From: Cytophagales bacterium
GTDB taxonomy: Bacteria; Bacteroidota; Bacteroidia; Cytophagales; Cyclobacteriaceae
Assembly (NCBI GenBank): GCA_017303805.1
Contig: JAFLBQ010000002.1
Span: forward strand, 62,001-126,000
DNA: 64,000 bases
Direction: 5' to 3'
Notes under the pieces: generated by a model
What the model was told of the DNA's origin: nothing
The model's input: only the letters and a program-made list of their open reading frames with translations
Database searches by the model: none
Program-made: the position numbers and the translations under genes
Shown: positions 44,926-52,799 of the stretch, piece after piece
How positions within the stretch are numbered: the first letter of the stretch is position 1
How the letters are laid out: each line of letters begins with the position of its first letter

Positions 44926-46152
44926 ATGAAGAAAAAATTTACCGGCTACGAAGTTTTCGTAATAGCCATTCTTACCATTCTGCAATTCTCCATCATTCTG
45001 GATTTTATGGTGCTCTCCCCGCTGGGGCCCATTCTGCGCCCGGCTCTAAACATAAGCCCGGCTCAGTTTGGTGTGGTGGTTGCCGCCTACGCTATTAGCG
45101 CTGGGCTATCGGGTTTGCTGGCGGCTGGCTTTGCCGATAAGTATGATCGTAAAAAACTCCTGTTGTTTTTCTATATCGGTTTTATTCTGGGCACGCTCTT
45201 TTGTGGTCTGGCTCCCAACTACCCGCTGTTACTGGCCGCCCGCATTGTTACCGGTATTTTTGGAGGCGTAATCGGCTCCATCACGTTTGCCATCGTAACC
45301 GATCTGTTTCCCATTGAAGTGCGCGGCCGTGTAATGGGTTTTCTGCAAATGGCCTTTGCTTCCAGCCAGGTATTGGGTTTACCTATTGGGTTATACTTTG
45401 CCAATAAGTGGGGCTGGCATTCTCCTTTTATAATGATTGTTGGCGTTAGCACACTGGTAGCCATAGTAATTATACGCTACTTAAAACCTATAGACGGACA
45501 CCTGAAGATAAAAACCAACCGAAACGCGTTTGTGCATCTTGCAAAAACCGTTTCCAATCTCACGTATCTTAAAATCTTTGCGGCTACCATGCTGCTGGCA
45601 ACCGGGGGTTTTATGCTCATGCCCTTTGGCGCTGACTTTGGAGTACACAATCTGCATCTCAGCTTAGATCAGTTACCGATGCTTTACATGGTTACCGGAA
45701 TTGCCTCCATGATTTTAGGGCCCTTGATTGGGCGCGCCAGCGACAACCTGGGTAAGTACAACATGTTTGCTGCCGGTAGTATTGTAATGATTGTGCTGGT
45801 GATTATTTACTGCAACCTGGGCCCCACTCCGCTATGGATGGTAATGGGTTTAAACATCGTGATGTTTGCCGGCATTTCGGCCCGCATGATTTCTTCGCAG
45901 GCATTGATTTCGGCTGTACCGGAGCAGGCAGACCGCGGAGCCTTTATGAGTCTCAACTCTTCCATGCAACAAATTTCAGGAGGCATTGCCTCTTACATTG
46001 CCGGTATGATTGTAGTGCAGGCCCCCACACAAGAGTTACTTCATTACGACATACTGGGTTATGTAGTGGCCGGCTCCATTGTAATTACTATTGTCCTTAT
46101 CTGGTTTGTGAACCAGTACGTGGCTGCTAAATTGCAGAAAGCCCACGTTTAA
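44926..46152 (+). CDS. MFS transporter
   Basis: Major facilitator protein of 408 residues with about twelve membrane helices. The first repeat shows the motif after helix 2, GFADKYDRKKLLLF (motif A of MFS drug/proton antiporters), and helix 1 has ILDFMVLSPLGPILRPAL. A second-half counterpart is GPLIGRASDNLGKYNMF. It resembles the DHA1 family (arabinose efflux/AraJ-like). Substrate unknown. It is 93 bases after lysA and eight bases before the flavoprotein gene at 46161, so it may be co-transcribed with the latter. Confidence 0.9.
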   Translation: MKKKFTGYEVFVIAILTILQFSIILDFMVLSPLGPILRPALNISPAQFGVVVAAYAISAGLSGLLAAGFADKYDRKKLLLFFYIGFILGTLFCGLAPNYPLLLAARIVTGIFGGVIGSITFAIVTDLFPIEVRGRVMGFLQMAFASSQVLGLPIGLYFANKWGWHSPFIMIVGVSTLVAIVIIRYLKPIDGHLKIKTNRNAFVHLAKTVSNLTYLKIFAATMLLATGGFMLMPFGADFGVHNLHLSLDQLPMLYMVTGIASMILGPLIGRASDNLGKYNMFAAGSIVMIVLVIIYCNLGPTPLWMVMGLNIVMFAGISARMISSQALISAVPEQADRGAFMSLNSSMQQISGGIASYIAGMIVVQAPTQELLHYDILGYVVAGSIVITIVLIWFVNQYVAAKLQKAHV

Positions 46153-46160
46153 TTTTATTA

Positions 46161-47420
46161 ATGATTCGCCCGGCTCATTACGACTTGCTGGTTATTGGTG
46201 GCGGTGCTGCCGGCTTTTTCGGAGCCATTCAAACAGCAGCATGCAACCCTGCACTACGCATCCTCATCCTGGAAAAATCTACTAAGCTGCTTTCTAAGGT
46301 AAAAATTTCGGGTGGTGGCCGATGCAATGTAACTCATGCGTGTAAGGAGCCTACAGCCTTGTCAAAACATTATCCACGCGGCCAAAAAGAATTAAAGAAA
46401 TTATTTTATCAGTTTAATGCGGTCGATACCGTGGCGTGGTTCGGGCAGCTTCAGGTAAACCTGAAGACTGAGCCCGATGGTCGCATCTTTCCGCAAAGCA
46501 ACAACTCACAAACCATTATTGATTGCTTTCTGCGCGAAGCAGAAAAATATAAGATTGAAATTAAAACCGGCTGCGAAGTAACGCATATAGCCAACAGCAC
46601 CAACCATCTTACCATTACCTGTAAAGACAAAACGTTTACAGCAAGTAAGGTACTGGTAGCAACCGGTGGTTACACCAAACCCGAAAATTACAATTGGTTG
46701 GCAGCACTTGGTCACACCATTGTAGAGCCCATTCCATCGTTGTTTACTTTTAACGAACCGGAGCAACACTTTGCTTCATTAATGGGTGTAGCGGTACCAC
46801 ATGCCGAAGTAAAAATTGCAGGCACTCGCTTTTCTCAACAGGGGCCGGTGTTAATTACCCACTGGGGGTTAAGCGGGCCGGCCGTAATAAAACTATCGGC
46901 CTGGGCAGCGGTAACATTGCACCAGCTCAAGTACACCTTTACGGCATTAGTAAACTGGGCAGGCCAACCGGAACTAACAGTGCGTAATACCCTTATGGCA
47001 CTCAAGCAGCATAACAACAAAAAGAACATAGCCGGCAACCCGCTCTTCGATGTGCCAAAGCGCTTGTGGGAGTTTCTCACCGGCAAAGCCGGGATTGTTC
47101 CAGAGAAAATCTGGGCCGATGCCTCACATAAAGAAATCAACCGGCTTATAGAACTGCTTTGTGCCAGTCCGTTTTCGATTAAAGGTAAAACCACCTTCAA
47201 AGAAGAATTTGTTACCTGTGGTGGCATTGACTGGAGTGAGCTTGATCTTGCCACAATGGAAAGTAAACTCGTGCCCGGACTATACTTTGCCGGAGAGGTA
47301 ATTAATACAGACGGTGAGACCGGTGGCTTTAATTTTCAAGCCGCCTGGACAACCGCCTGGGTGGCCGCACAAGCTATTGGCAACGTTGAGCCACAAAAAC
47401 AAAGCCTCTCAAAAGATTGA
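46161..47420 (+). CDS. NAD(P)/FAD-dependent oxidoreductase of the YhiN/HI0933 family
   Basis: Flavoprotein of 419 residues, family of unknown physiological reaction. The FAD Rossmann motif LLVIGGGAAGFFGAIQTA is at the start, then KVKISGGGRCNVTHACKEP (family signature), VLVATGGYTKPENYNWLAALGH, and near the end LYFAGEVINTDGETGGFNFQ followed by AAWTTAWVAAQAIG, the closing dinucleotide motif. The 3' end, including the stop, is built into the terminator hairpin at 47401-47428. Likely operon with the MFS gene before it. Confidence 0.92.
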   Translation: MIRPAHYDLLVIGGGAAGFFGAIQTAACNPALRILILEKSTKLLSKVKISGGGRCNVTHACKEPTALSKHYPRGQKELKKLFYQFNAVDTVAWFGQLQVNLKTEPDGRIFPQSNNSQTIIDCFLREAEKYKIEIKTGCEVTHIANSTNHLTITCKDKTFTASKVLVATGGYTKPENYNWLAALGHTIVEPIPSLFTFNEPEQHFASLMGVAVPHAEVKIAGTRFSQQGPVLITHWGLSGPAVIKLSAWAAVTLHQLKYTFTALVNWAGQPELTVRNTLMALKQHNNKKNIAGNPLFDVPKRLWEFLTGKAGIVPEKIWADASHKEINRLIELLCASPFSIKGKTTFKEEFVTCGGIDWSELDLATMESKLVPGLYFAGEVINTDGETGGFNFQAAWTTAWVAAQAIGNVEPQKQSLSKD

Positions 47421-47428
47421 GAGGCTTT
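47401..47428. terminator. Bidirectional terminator overlapping the flavoprotein stop codon
   Basis: A perfect 12-bp stem AAAGCCTCTCAA / TTGAGAGGCTTT (47401-47412, 47417-47428), loop AAGA. The TGA stop at 47418-47420 is inside the right arm. On the minus strand it ends the tRNA-Phe transcript, followed by a T-rich stretch. Confidence 0.88.
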
Positions 47429-47435
47429 GTGCCTG

Positions 47436-47508
47436 TGGTGACGGAGGGAATTGAACCCCCGACACAAGGATTTTCAGTCCTTTGCTCTACCAACTGAGCT
47501 ACGTCACC
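47436..47508 (-). tRNA. tRNA-Phe (anticodon GAA)
   Basis: A 73-nucleotide cloverleaf: acceptor GGTGACG / CGTCACC, D arm GCTC...GAGC, anticodon stem AAGGA / TCCTT with loop CTGAAAA giving GAA, T arm GGGGG-TTCAATT-CCCTC with one G-T pair, and discriminator A. The 3' CCA is not encoded. It has a matching promoter at 47543-47573 and shares the terminator at 47401-47428. No integrase gene or repeated tRNA end was seen next to it. Confidence 0.97.
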
Positions 47509-47542
47509 GGGTAACTGCCACCAAAAATGTATTTGGGGGCCA

Positions 47543-47573
47543 CAAAAGTATTCAATTTTGCTTTTGGCGCAAA
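47543..47573 (-). promoter_or_regulatory. Promoter of tRNA-Phe
   Basis: On the minus strand TTTG (47573-47570), 19 bases, TACTTTTG (47550-47543) match the Bacteroidota consensus exactly, about 35 bases before the tRNA. Confidence 0.7.
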
Positions 47574-47608
47574 TAGCTGTTGCCTTTTTTGACTTAATAT
47601 TGAAGTTT

Positions 47609-49081
47609 ATGCGAAAACAACTTCTACTTGCACTGGCAACAGCAGCTATTTTATCTGCATGCGAAAACAAGGGCCGTGAAGAGCGGCTCGCCCGCACCTA
47701 TTGCAGTGCCTGCCATCAGTTTCCTGAGCCCAGCCTGCTCGATAAAAAAACCTGGACTAAAAAAGTGTTGCCGGAAATGGCCTTTCGTATGGGGCTTGAT
47801 TTATCGTTGCTCTCCAATCTTCCGCAAAGCGATTTACCTTTTGTGTTGCCAACCTTGCCAAATAGCGCTATGATTAATCCCGAAGATTGGGAAGCAATTG
47901 TGCGATACTTTGAACGCGAAGCCCCCGATACCTTGTTGGAGGCCGCACCGGCACCCACCGCACACCTGCACCAGTTTAATGCAGAGCTAATAACCTTAAC
48001 CGGTTCCAATCGCTTTCCGCTACTCTCGTTGCTGCAAGCCGATACGCTGCACAAAAAAATTTTTACCAGCAACCGCTCGGGCTGGTTAAGTCAATACGAT
48101 TACACGTTTAAGTTACTTGATTCTGTTAAACTCAGAAGCCCGGTTTCATCTATTAGCTTTTCGAATGATGTGGTGCTGGCGGCTATGGGTATTATGGATC
48201 CAAACGATCAGCCCCGCGGTGCTTTGCTACTATTAAATGGAAATAAAACAGAACAAATTATCGACTCACTAAAGCGCCCGGTGTTTGTGGCCACTACCGA
48301 TTTTAACAACGACCATCTTACCGATTATGTGGTTTGCAACTTTGGGAATTACGGTGGCGATATGGTGGTGCTGGAAAACCAGGGCAATCAAAAATTTAAG
48401 CGCCATGTTTTAAGTGCCCTGCCGGGGGCACGCAAAGTAATTGTTCGCGATTTTAACAACGATGGACTGCCCGATATTTTGGCCTTACTAACGCAAGGCG
48501 ATGAACAGGTAACTCTCTATACCAACGGAGGAAACTTTCGGTTTAAGATTACAACGCTGCTTCGTTTTCCATCGGTGTATGGTTCCAGCTATTTTGAAAT
48601 TGCAGATTTTAATGGCGATGGGCATTTCGACATTTTGTACACCAATGGCGACAATGCCGATTACTCTATCATTTTGAAACCCTATCATGGAGTTCGGATT
48701 TTTCTTAACGATGGAAAAAATCAATTCCGCGAAAGCTGGTTTCATCCTATACCCGGGTGCTCGTGGGCGGTGGCCCGCGATTTTGATGGCGATGGCGATT
48801 TGGATCTCGCCACACTTGCTTTCTTTCCGGATTTTACGCGCGCGCCCGAGCAGAGTTTTGTCTATTTCGAAAATCAAGCGGGTACGTTTGTACCCTTTAC
48901 AACACCCTTGGCCACGCGGGGCCGCTGGTTGGTAATGGAAACACTTGATATCGATGCGGATGGAGATGAAGATATCATACTAGGTGCACTCAATTTTAAT
49001 AACGGAGTTCCTGAACCGATTGTAACCGGATGGAAAGAGAGCCCGGTGGCAATTCTACGCTTGCGCAACAATAAGAACTAA
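47609..49081 (+). CDS. Lipoprotein with c-type heme motif and FG-GAP/VCBS repeats
   Basis: Envelope protein of 490 residues. From the ATG at 47609 the signal peptide ends in lipobox ILSAC (Cys 18). A single heme-binding CSACH lies at residues 32-36 in a small cytochrome-like segment with WTKKVLPEMAFRMG. The rest carries FG-GAP/VCBS calcium-binding repeats (ATTDFNNDHLTDYVVCNFG, DFNNDGLPDILALL, DFNGDGHFDILYTNGDN, DFDGDGDLDLATLAF, DIDADGDEDIILGAL), which suggest a beta-propeller. The combination is found in Bacteroidota and Planctomycetota; its role, perhaps periplasmic electron transfer at the surface, is unproven. A start at TTG 47558 was rejected because it delays the signal peptide. Confidence 0.85.
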   Translation: MRKQLLLALATAAILSACENKGREERLARTYCSACHQFPEPSLLDKKTWTKKVLPEMAFRMGLDLSLLSNLPQSDLPFVLPTLPNSAMINPEDWEAIVRYFEREAPDTLLEAAPAPTAHLHQFNAELITLTGSNRFPLLSLLQADTLHKKIFTSNRSGWLSQYDYTFKLLDSVKLRSPVSSISFSNDVVLAAMGIMDPNDQPRGALLLLNGNKTEQIIDSLKRPVFVATTDFNNDHLTDYVVCNFGNYGGDMVVLENQGNQKFKRHVLSALPGARKVIVRDFNNDGLPDILALLTQGDEQVTLYTNGGNFRFKITTLLRFPSVYGSSYFEIADFNGDGHFDILYTNGDNADYSIILKPYHGVRIFLNDGKNQFRESWFHPIPGCSWAVARDFDGDGDLDLATLAFFPDFTRAPEQSFVYFENQAGTFVPFTTPLATRGRWLVMETLDIDADGDEDIILGALNFNNGVPEPIVTGWKESPVAILRLRNNKN

Positions 49082-49155
49082 CCGCGATTGTTTCTATTCG
49101 AATAATTGGTTAAGCCCTTTCCGAGCGTTAACTTTCCACTATCAATTTGTAGTGT

Positions 49156-50457
49156 ATGATTGTGCAGCAACTTGTATTTCTTGTAGTGTTGGCCGCAGCG
49201 GTGTTTTTAATCCGCAAGCGGGTGGTTTTCATTCGCAACACCATTAACCTGGGCAAAGCAAAAGATTTTTCGGGCACGAAGCGCGAGCGCCTTACCAACA
49301 TGTTGCTGGTTGCGTTCGGTCAAAAAAAAATGTTCAAGAAAATTATTCCGGCTGTACTACACCTGTTTATCTATATAGGGTTTTTGGTTATTAATCTGGA
49401 GGTACTTGAATTTGTTATTGATGGCGTTGCAGGCGCGCATAGAATTTTTGCCCCCTGGCTGGGTGGTTTTTATTCTGTGCTGATGAATGTGTTCGAATTT
49501 CTGGCGGTAGCAGTATTGCTGGCATGCGTGTTCTTTTTAATCCGCAGAAACATCTTGAAAGTTCCTCGCTTCTGGTCGGCTGAAATGGGCCAATGGCCAC
49601 GAATGGATGCCAATCTGATTTTAATTACAGAGATAATTCTGATGACGGCCATCCTTACCATGAACGCTTCTGATCAGATTTTGCAAACACGGGATAACCA
49701 CTACGTGGCCACTGGTTCACTATTCTTCAGCTCGTACTTAATTCCGCTTTTCGAAAACCTGGAAACTACTACACTGGTAGTTATTGAACGTTTTGCGTGG
49801 TGGTTTCACATCATTGGCATTTTAGCCTTTGCCGTATATGTTACCTACTCCAAACACCTTCACATCTTTCTGGCTTTTCCCACTACGTACTTTGCCAATC
49901 TCGAGCCGAAAGGACACCTTAGCAACATGCCGGTAGTTACACGCGAAGTAAAATCGATGTTGGGGCTCGAAACCGGAGAAGCCCCTGCGGGCGAGACCGG
50001 AAGATTTGGAGCCAAAGATGTGAACGACCTGACGTGGACCAACCTGTTGGCGGCTTATTCGTGTACTGAATGTGGCCGGTGTACTTCTGAGTGCCCCGCC
50101 AATCAAACCGGTAAAAAACTATCGCCCCGAAAAATTATGATGGATACGCGCGATCGGTTGGAAACCATTGGCAAAACGATGGCCCGTGGGGGCGATGGGT
50201 TGAACGATGGAAAAACATTATTGAACGATTACATTACCAAAGAAGAAATAAACGCATGCACCAGTTGCAACGCCTGTGTCGAAGCTTGCCCCGTGCTGAT
50301 TAATCCGCTAGAGATTATTATTGAACTGAGGCGATACGTGGCCATGGAAGAATCAGGCTCGCCCGCGCAATGGAACAGTATGTTTCAAAATATGGAGACC
50401 AGCTTTGCACCATGGAAGTTTTCTGCTGCCGACCGGTTTAACTGGGCTAAAGATTAA
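49156..50457 (+). CDS. Membrane 4Fe-4S protein (HdrC/NarI-like heterodisulfide-reductase-related)
   Basis: Electron-transfer protein of 433 residues. The N-terminal half has about five membrane helices (QQLVFLVVLAAAVFLI, ILTMNASDQ region, FAWWFHIIGILAFAVYVTY) with His residues (HLFIYIGFL, HIIGILAF) that may bind heme b, as in NarI-like subunits. The C-terminal half is a ferredoxin domain with two 4Fe-4S motifs: CTECGRCTSECPANQTGKK and CTSCNACVEACPVLINP. It pairs with the CCG-domain protein at 51454; the two are separated here only by the toxin-antitoxin genes. Partner and electron acceptor are unknown. Likely quinone-linked. Confidence 0.9.
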   Translation: MIVQQLVFLVVLAAAVFLIRKRVVFIRNTINLGKAKDFSGTKRERLTNMLLVAFGQKKMFKKIIPAVLHLFIYIGFLVINLEVLEFVIDGVAGAHRIFAPWLGGFYSVLMNVFEFLAVAVLLACVFFLIRRNILKVPRFWSAEMGQWPRMDANLILITEIILMTAILTMNASDQILQTRDNHYVATGSLFFSSYLIPLFENLETTTLVVIERFAWWFHIIGILAFAVYVTYSKHLHIFLAFPTTYFANLEPKGHLSNMPVVTREVKSMLGLETGEAPAGETGRFGAKDVNDLTWTNLLAAYSCTECGRCTSECPANQTGKKLSPRKIMMDTRDRLETIGKTMARGGDGLNDGKTLLNDYITKEEINACTSCNACVEACPVLINPLEIIIELRRYVAMEESGSPAQWNSMFQNMETSFAPWKFSAADRFNWAKD

Positions 50458-50459
50458 AA

Positions 50460-50750
50460 ATGGAAAACTACATCGTACATAAATTACCCAAACATCTTTT
50501 CTGGGATAGCGACTTAAGTTTATTAGACGATGTTGAACATCATGAAAAAATTATTGTCCGTACGTTTGAGCGTGGAGACCTTGAAGATATCGCTCTGGTA
50601 ATGGCGTACTATGGAAGGGAGATTTGTGCCGATGTACTCAAGAATGCATTTTCACTTAACGAGAGTGCGATAATTTTCGCTAGCACTTTTTTGGGAATCG
50701 CTAAAGCAGACTTTGAGGCAAATAAGCATGAACAACACTTTGCGCTATGA
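50460..50750 (+). CDS. DUF6922-like protein, putative antitoxin of the AbiEii-type pair
   Basis: Protein of 96 residues starting two bases after the stop of the Fe-S gene. It has the pattern LPKHLFWDSDLSLLD, then VRTFERGDLEDIALVMAYYGRE and LKNAFSLNESAIIFASTFLGI, a small helical fold matching DUF6922. DUF6922 proteins are commonly found just before AbiEii/AbiGii nucleotidyltransferase-like toxins in Bacteroidota. Its stop overlaps the start of the toxin gene by four bases. Antitoxin role is inferred from this pairing. Confidence 0.72.
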   Translation: MENYIVHKLPKHLFWDSDLSLLDDVEHHEKIIVRTFERGDLEDIALVMAYYGREICADVLKNAFSLNESAIIFASTFLGIAKADFEANKHEQHFAL

Positions 50751-51457
50751 GTCTTCATTACTCAACTTTAAGTAAAACCATGCGGTCACTCTTAGTTGGT
50801 TTGATGCGAAATGACTCACTAAAATTATTCAGGTTAGTGGGCGGCACCTCTCTTGCCCTACAACTAGGGCATAGATTATCGGAGGACTTAGATTTATTTG
50901 CCGGTGGCCGAACGGAGTTGCCTTCAACCATTTCAAACACATTGGCTGAACAATTTCCAGGTGATTTCATGCTGGATCGGATGCAGCAACATGGATTTTC
51001 AGCAACTATCCGTGGAGTAAAAGTAGATGTGTACGACTGGAAGGTACCCTTTACCGATGACGGTATTTTTGAGGACGGGATAAGACTCGCTTCAATAAGA
51101 GACATTTTTGCCTATAAGTGTGAGGCGGTTTTAGGTAGGCGAACCGAAAAAGATTACGTTGATATCGCTGAAATTTCTAAACATTATCCACTTGCTGATT
51201 TATTTGCTTGCTTTCGTAAGCGGTATCCCCATATTTCAAAGGGAGCTGTACTTGCAATTCTTTTAAAACCTGAATTATTCGAGCGCGATTCCAGCATTCG
51301 GTATTTGAACGGAGAAACATGGGAAGACTATGTGTTGTTACTAACAAGTAAAATTTCACAGTTTGAAAACGCAATGGAACAAGCCTCTAAAGAGAAATTG
51401 GATGAACGCGAAAAACATATTCAATCCCTTATTGAACAAAAAAGAAAAAAACAATGA
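50747..51457 (+). CDS. AbiEii/AbiGii-type nucleotidyltransferase toxin
   Basis: Protein of 236 residues of the nucleotidyltransferase family linked to abortive infection. The signature is RLVGGTSLALQLGHRLSEDLDLF (GG-x(n)-DxD: metal site in EDLDLF); a second carboxylate is in VKVDVYDWKVPF, and FAYKCEAVLGRRTEKDYVDIAE is the usual C-terminal half. Such toxins transfer nucleotides onto tRNA or other targets (MenT/AbiE family knowledge). Its start overlaps the upstream DUF6922-like gene and its stop overlaps the next Fe-S gene (ATGA). The Lys-rich C-terminus (SLIEQKRKKQ) is unusual. Base composition is more AT-rich than in the Fe-S genes. Confidence 0.85.
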   Translation: MSLHYSTLSKTMRSLLVGLMRNDSLKLFRLVGGTSLALQLGHRLSEDLDLFAGGRTELPSTISNTLAEQFPGDFMLDRMQQHGFSATIRGVKVDVYDWKVPFTDDGIFEDGIRLASIRDIFAYKCEAVLGRRTEKDYVDIAEISKHYPLADLFACFRKRYPHISKGAVLAILLKPELFERDSSIRYLNGETWEDYVLLLTSKISQFENAMEQASKEKLDEREKHIQSLIEQKRKKQ

Positions 51458-52236
51458 CTGCTCCTACCCTTGCCGAACTTACCGCCAAAGGCGAAACCCC
51501 CGAAATAGTTTTTTGGGTAGGGTGTGCCGGCTCGTTTGACGATCGCGCCAAGCGTGTAACCAAAGCCTTTGTAAAAATTCTAAATGCCACCCAAACCCGG
51601 TTTGCTGTTTTGGGCAACGAAGAAACCTGCACGGGCGATCCGGCCCGCAGAGCCGGCAATGAATTTCTTTTTCAGATGCAGGCCATTAATAACATTCAGA
51701 TTTTAAATGGCTATGGTGTAAAGAAAATTGTAACCGCTTGCCCGCATTGTTTTAACACGATTAAGAACGAATACCCCGAGTTAGGCGGAACGTATGAAGT
51801 GATTCATCACGCCACCTACCTGCAACAACTTATTAACGAAGGCAAAATAAAACTTACCGACACCAACAGTTTTAAAGGCAAAAAAATAACCTACCACGAT
51901 TCTTGCTACCTGGGCCGCGCAAATAATATTTACGAAGCCCCACGCCAGGTATTACAAGCCCTGGATGCCGACCTGGTAGAAATGAAGCGCTGCCGTACCA
52001 CCGGGTTATGCTGTGGAGCAGGCGGTGCACAAATGTTTAAGGAACCTGAAAAAGGGAACAAAGACATTAACATAGAACGTGCCGAAGAAGCGTTAACCAC
52101 TGGTGCAACAACCATAGCCGTTGCCTGCCCCTTTTGCATGACCATGCTTACCGATGGCGTAAAAAACAAAGAGAAAGAAGCCGAAGTAAAAGTGAAAGAC
52201 CTGGCCGAACTAATTGCCGAAGCGCAAGGTTTGTGA
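51454..52236 (+). CDS. CCG-domain iron-sulfur protein (HdrB-like)
   Basis: Cytoplasmic partner of the membrane Fe-S protein, 260 residues with two cysteine-rich CCG domains: VFWVGCAGSFDDRAKR with GNEETCTGDPARRAG, and CPHCFNTIKNEYPEL; the second has DSCYLGRANNIYEAPRQVL, GLCCGAGGAQMFKEPEKGN and VACPFCMTML. CCG domains bind unusual Fe-S clusters in HdrB and GlpC/LutA-type proteins. With the gene at 49156 it forms an HdrBC-like pair, now separated by the toxin-antitoxin genes; the start overlaps the toxin gene by four bases. Its electron donor is unknown. Confidence 0.92.
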   Translation: MTAPTLAELTAKGETPEIVFWVGCAGSFDDRAKRVTKAFVKILNATQTRFAVLGNEETCTGDPARRAGNEFLFQMQAINNIQILNGYGVKKIVTACPHCFNTIKNEYPELGGTYEVIHHATYLQQLINEGKIKLTDTNSFKGKKITYHDSCYLGRANNIYEAPRQVLQALDADLVEMKRCRTTGLCCGAGGAQMFKEPEKGNKDINIERAEEALTTGATTIAVACPFCMTMLTDGVKNKEKEAEVKVKDLAELIAEAQGL

Positions 52237-52258
52237 AATTACTATACCTGTAAATTTT

Positions 52259-52759
52259 ATGTTTGTCCCTTTTAAAGAACTCCCGCCCGATAGCCGCGTA
52301 TGGATTTACACCGGCAGCAGAGCCTTTACCGATACAGAAACCCAAACCATCCACAGCATGCTGCAAGCGTTTTGTGAACAGTGGACTACACACGGGCAAC
52401 CACTTAAATCATCCTTCGCGCTGTTCGACAAGCAGTTTGTAGTAATCGCAGTTAATGAAAGCTACCAAAACCCAAGCGGCTGTTCTATCGATAGTTCTGT
52501 GGGTGTAGTGCGCCACATTCAAGATGCAACCGGCATCAACCTGTTGGATAGGGGTAGGGTGCCATTTTACATCGATACAAGAATCGAGCTCATTCCGTTG
52601 GCTCATCTTAAGATTCAGTTTCAGCAAGGCATTTTGCACCCCGATACCCTAACGTTTAACACACTGGCCGTTAGCAAAAGCCAACTGGAGCCTTGGAAAA
52701 TACCCGCAAAAAATACCTGGCTGGCAAAATATTTACCGACCCCTGCGGTTATTCAATAG
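52259..52759 (+). CDS. Conserved Bacteroidota protein often labelled ABC transporter ATPase
   Basis: Small protein of 166 residues; I start at the ATG at 52259 (MFVPFKELPPDSRVWIYTGS), as an earlier ATG at 52214 lies inside the previous gene. Similar proteins are called ABC transporter ATPase in databases, but no Walker A, signature or Walker B motif is present, so that name is misleading. Conserved features include AFCEQWTTHGQPLKSSFALF, NPSGCSIDSSVGVVRHIQ and DRGRVPFYID. It commonly follows the Fe-S pair; function unknown. Confidence 0.72.
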   Translation: MFVPFKELPPDSRVWIYTGSRAFTDTETQTIHSMLQAFCEQWTTHGQPLKSSFALFDKQFVVIAVNESYQNPSGCSIDSSVGVVRHIQDATGINLLDRGRVPFYIDTRIELIPLAHLKIQFQQGILHPDTLTFNTLAVSKSQLEPWKIPAKNTWLAKYLPTPAVIQ

Positions 52760-52799
52760 CCCGGGATTTTTTGTATTTTTAAAACCTTGTGCATTGGTT

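Noticed and set aside
52259-52759. ABC transporter ATPase name for the 166-residue protein
   Set aside because: No Walker or signature motifs are present; the usual database name does not fit the sequence.
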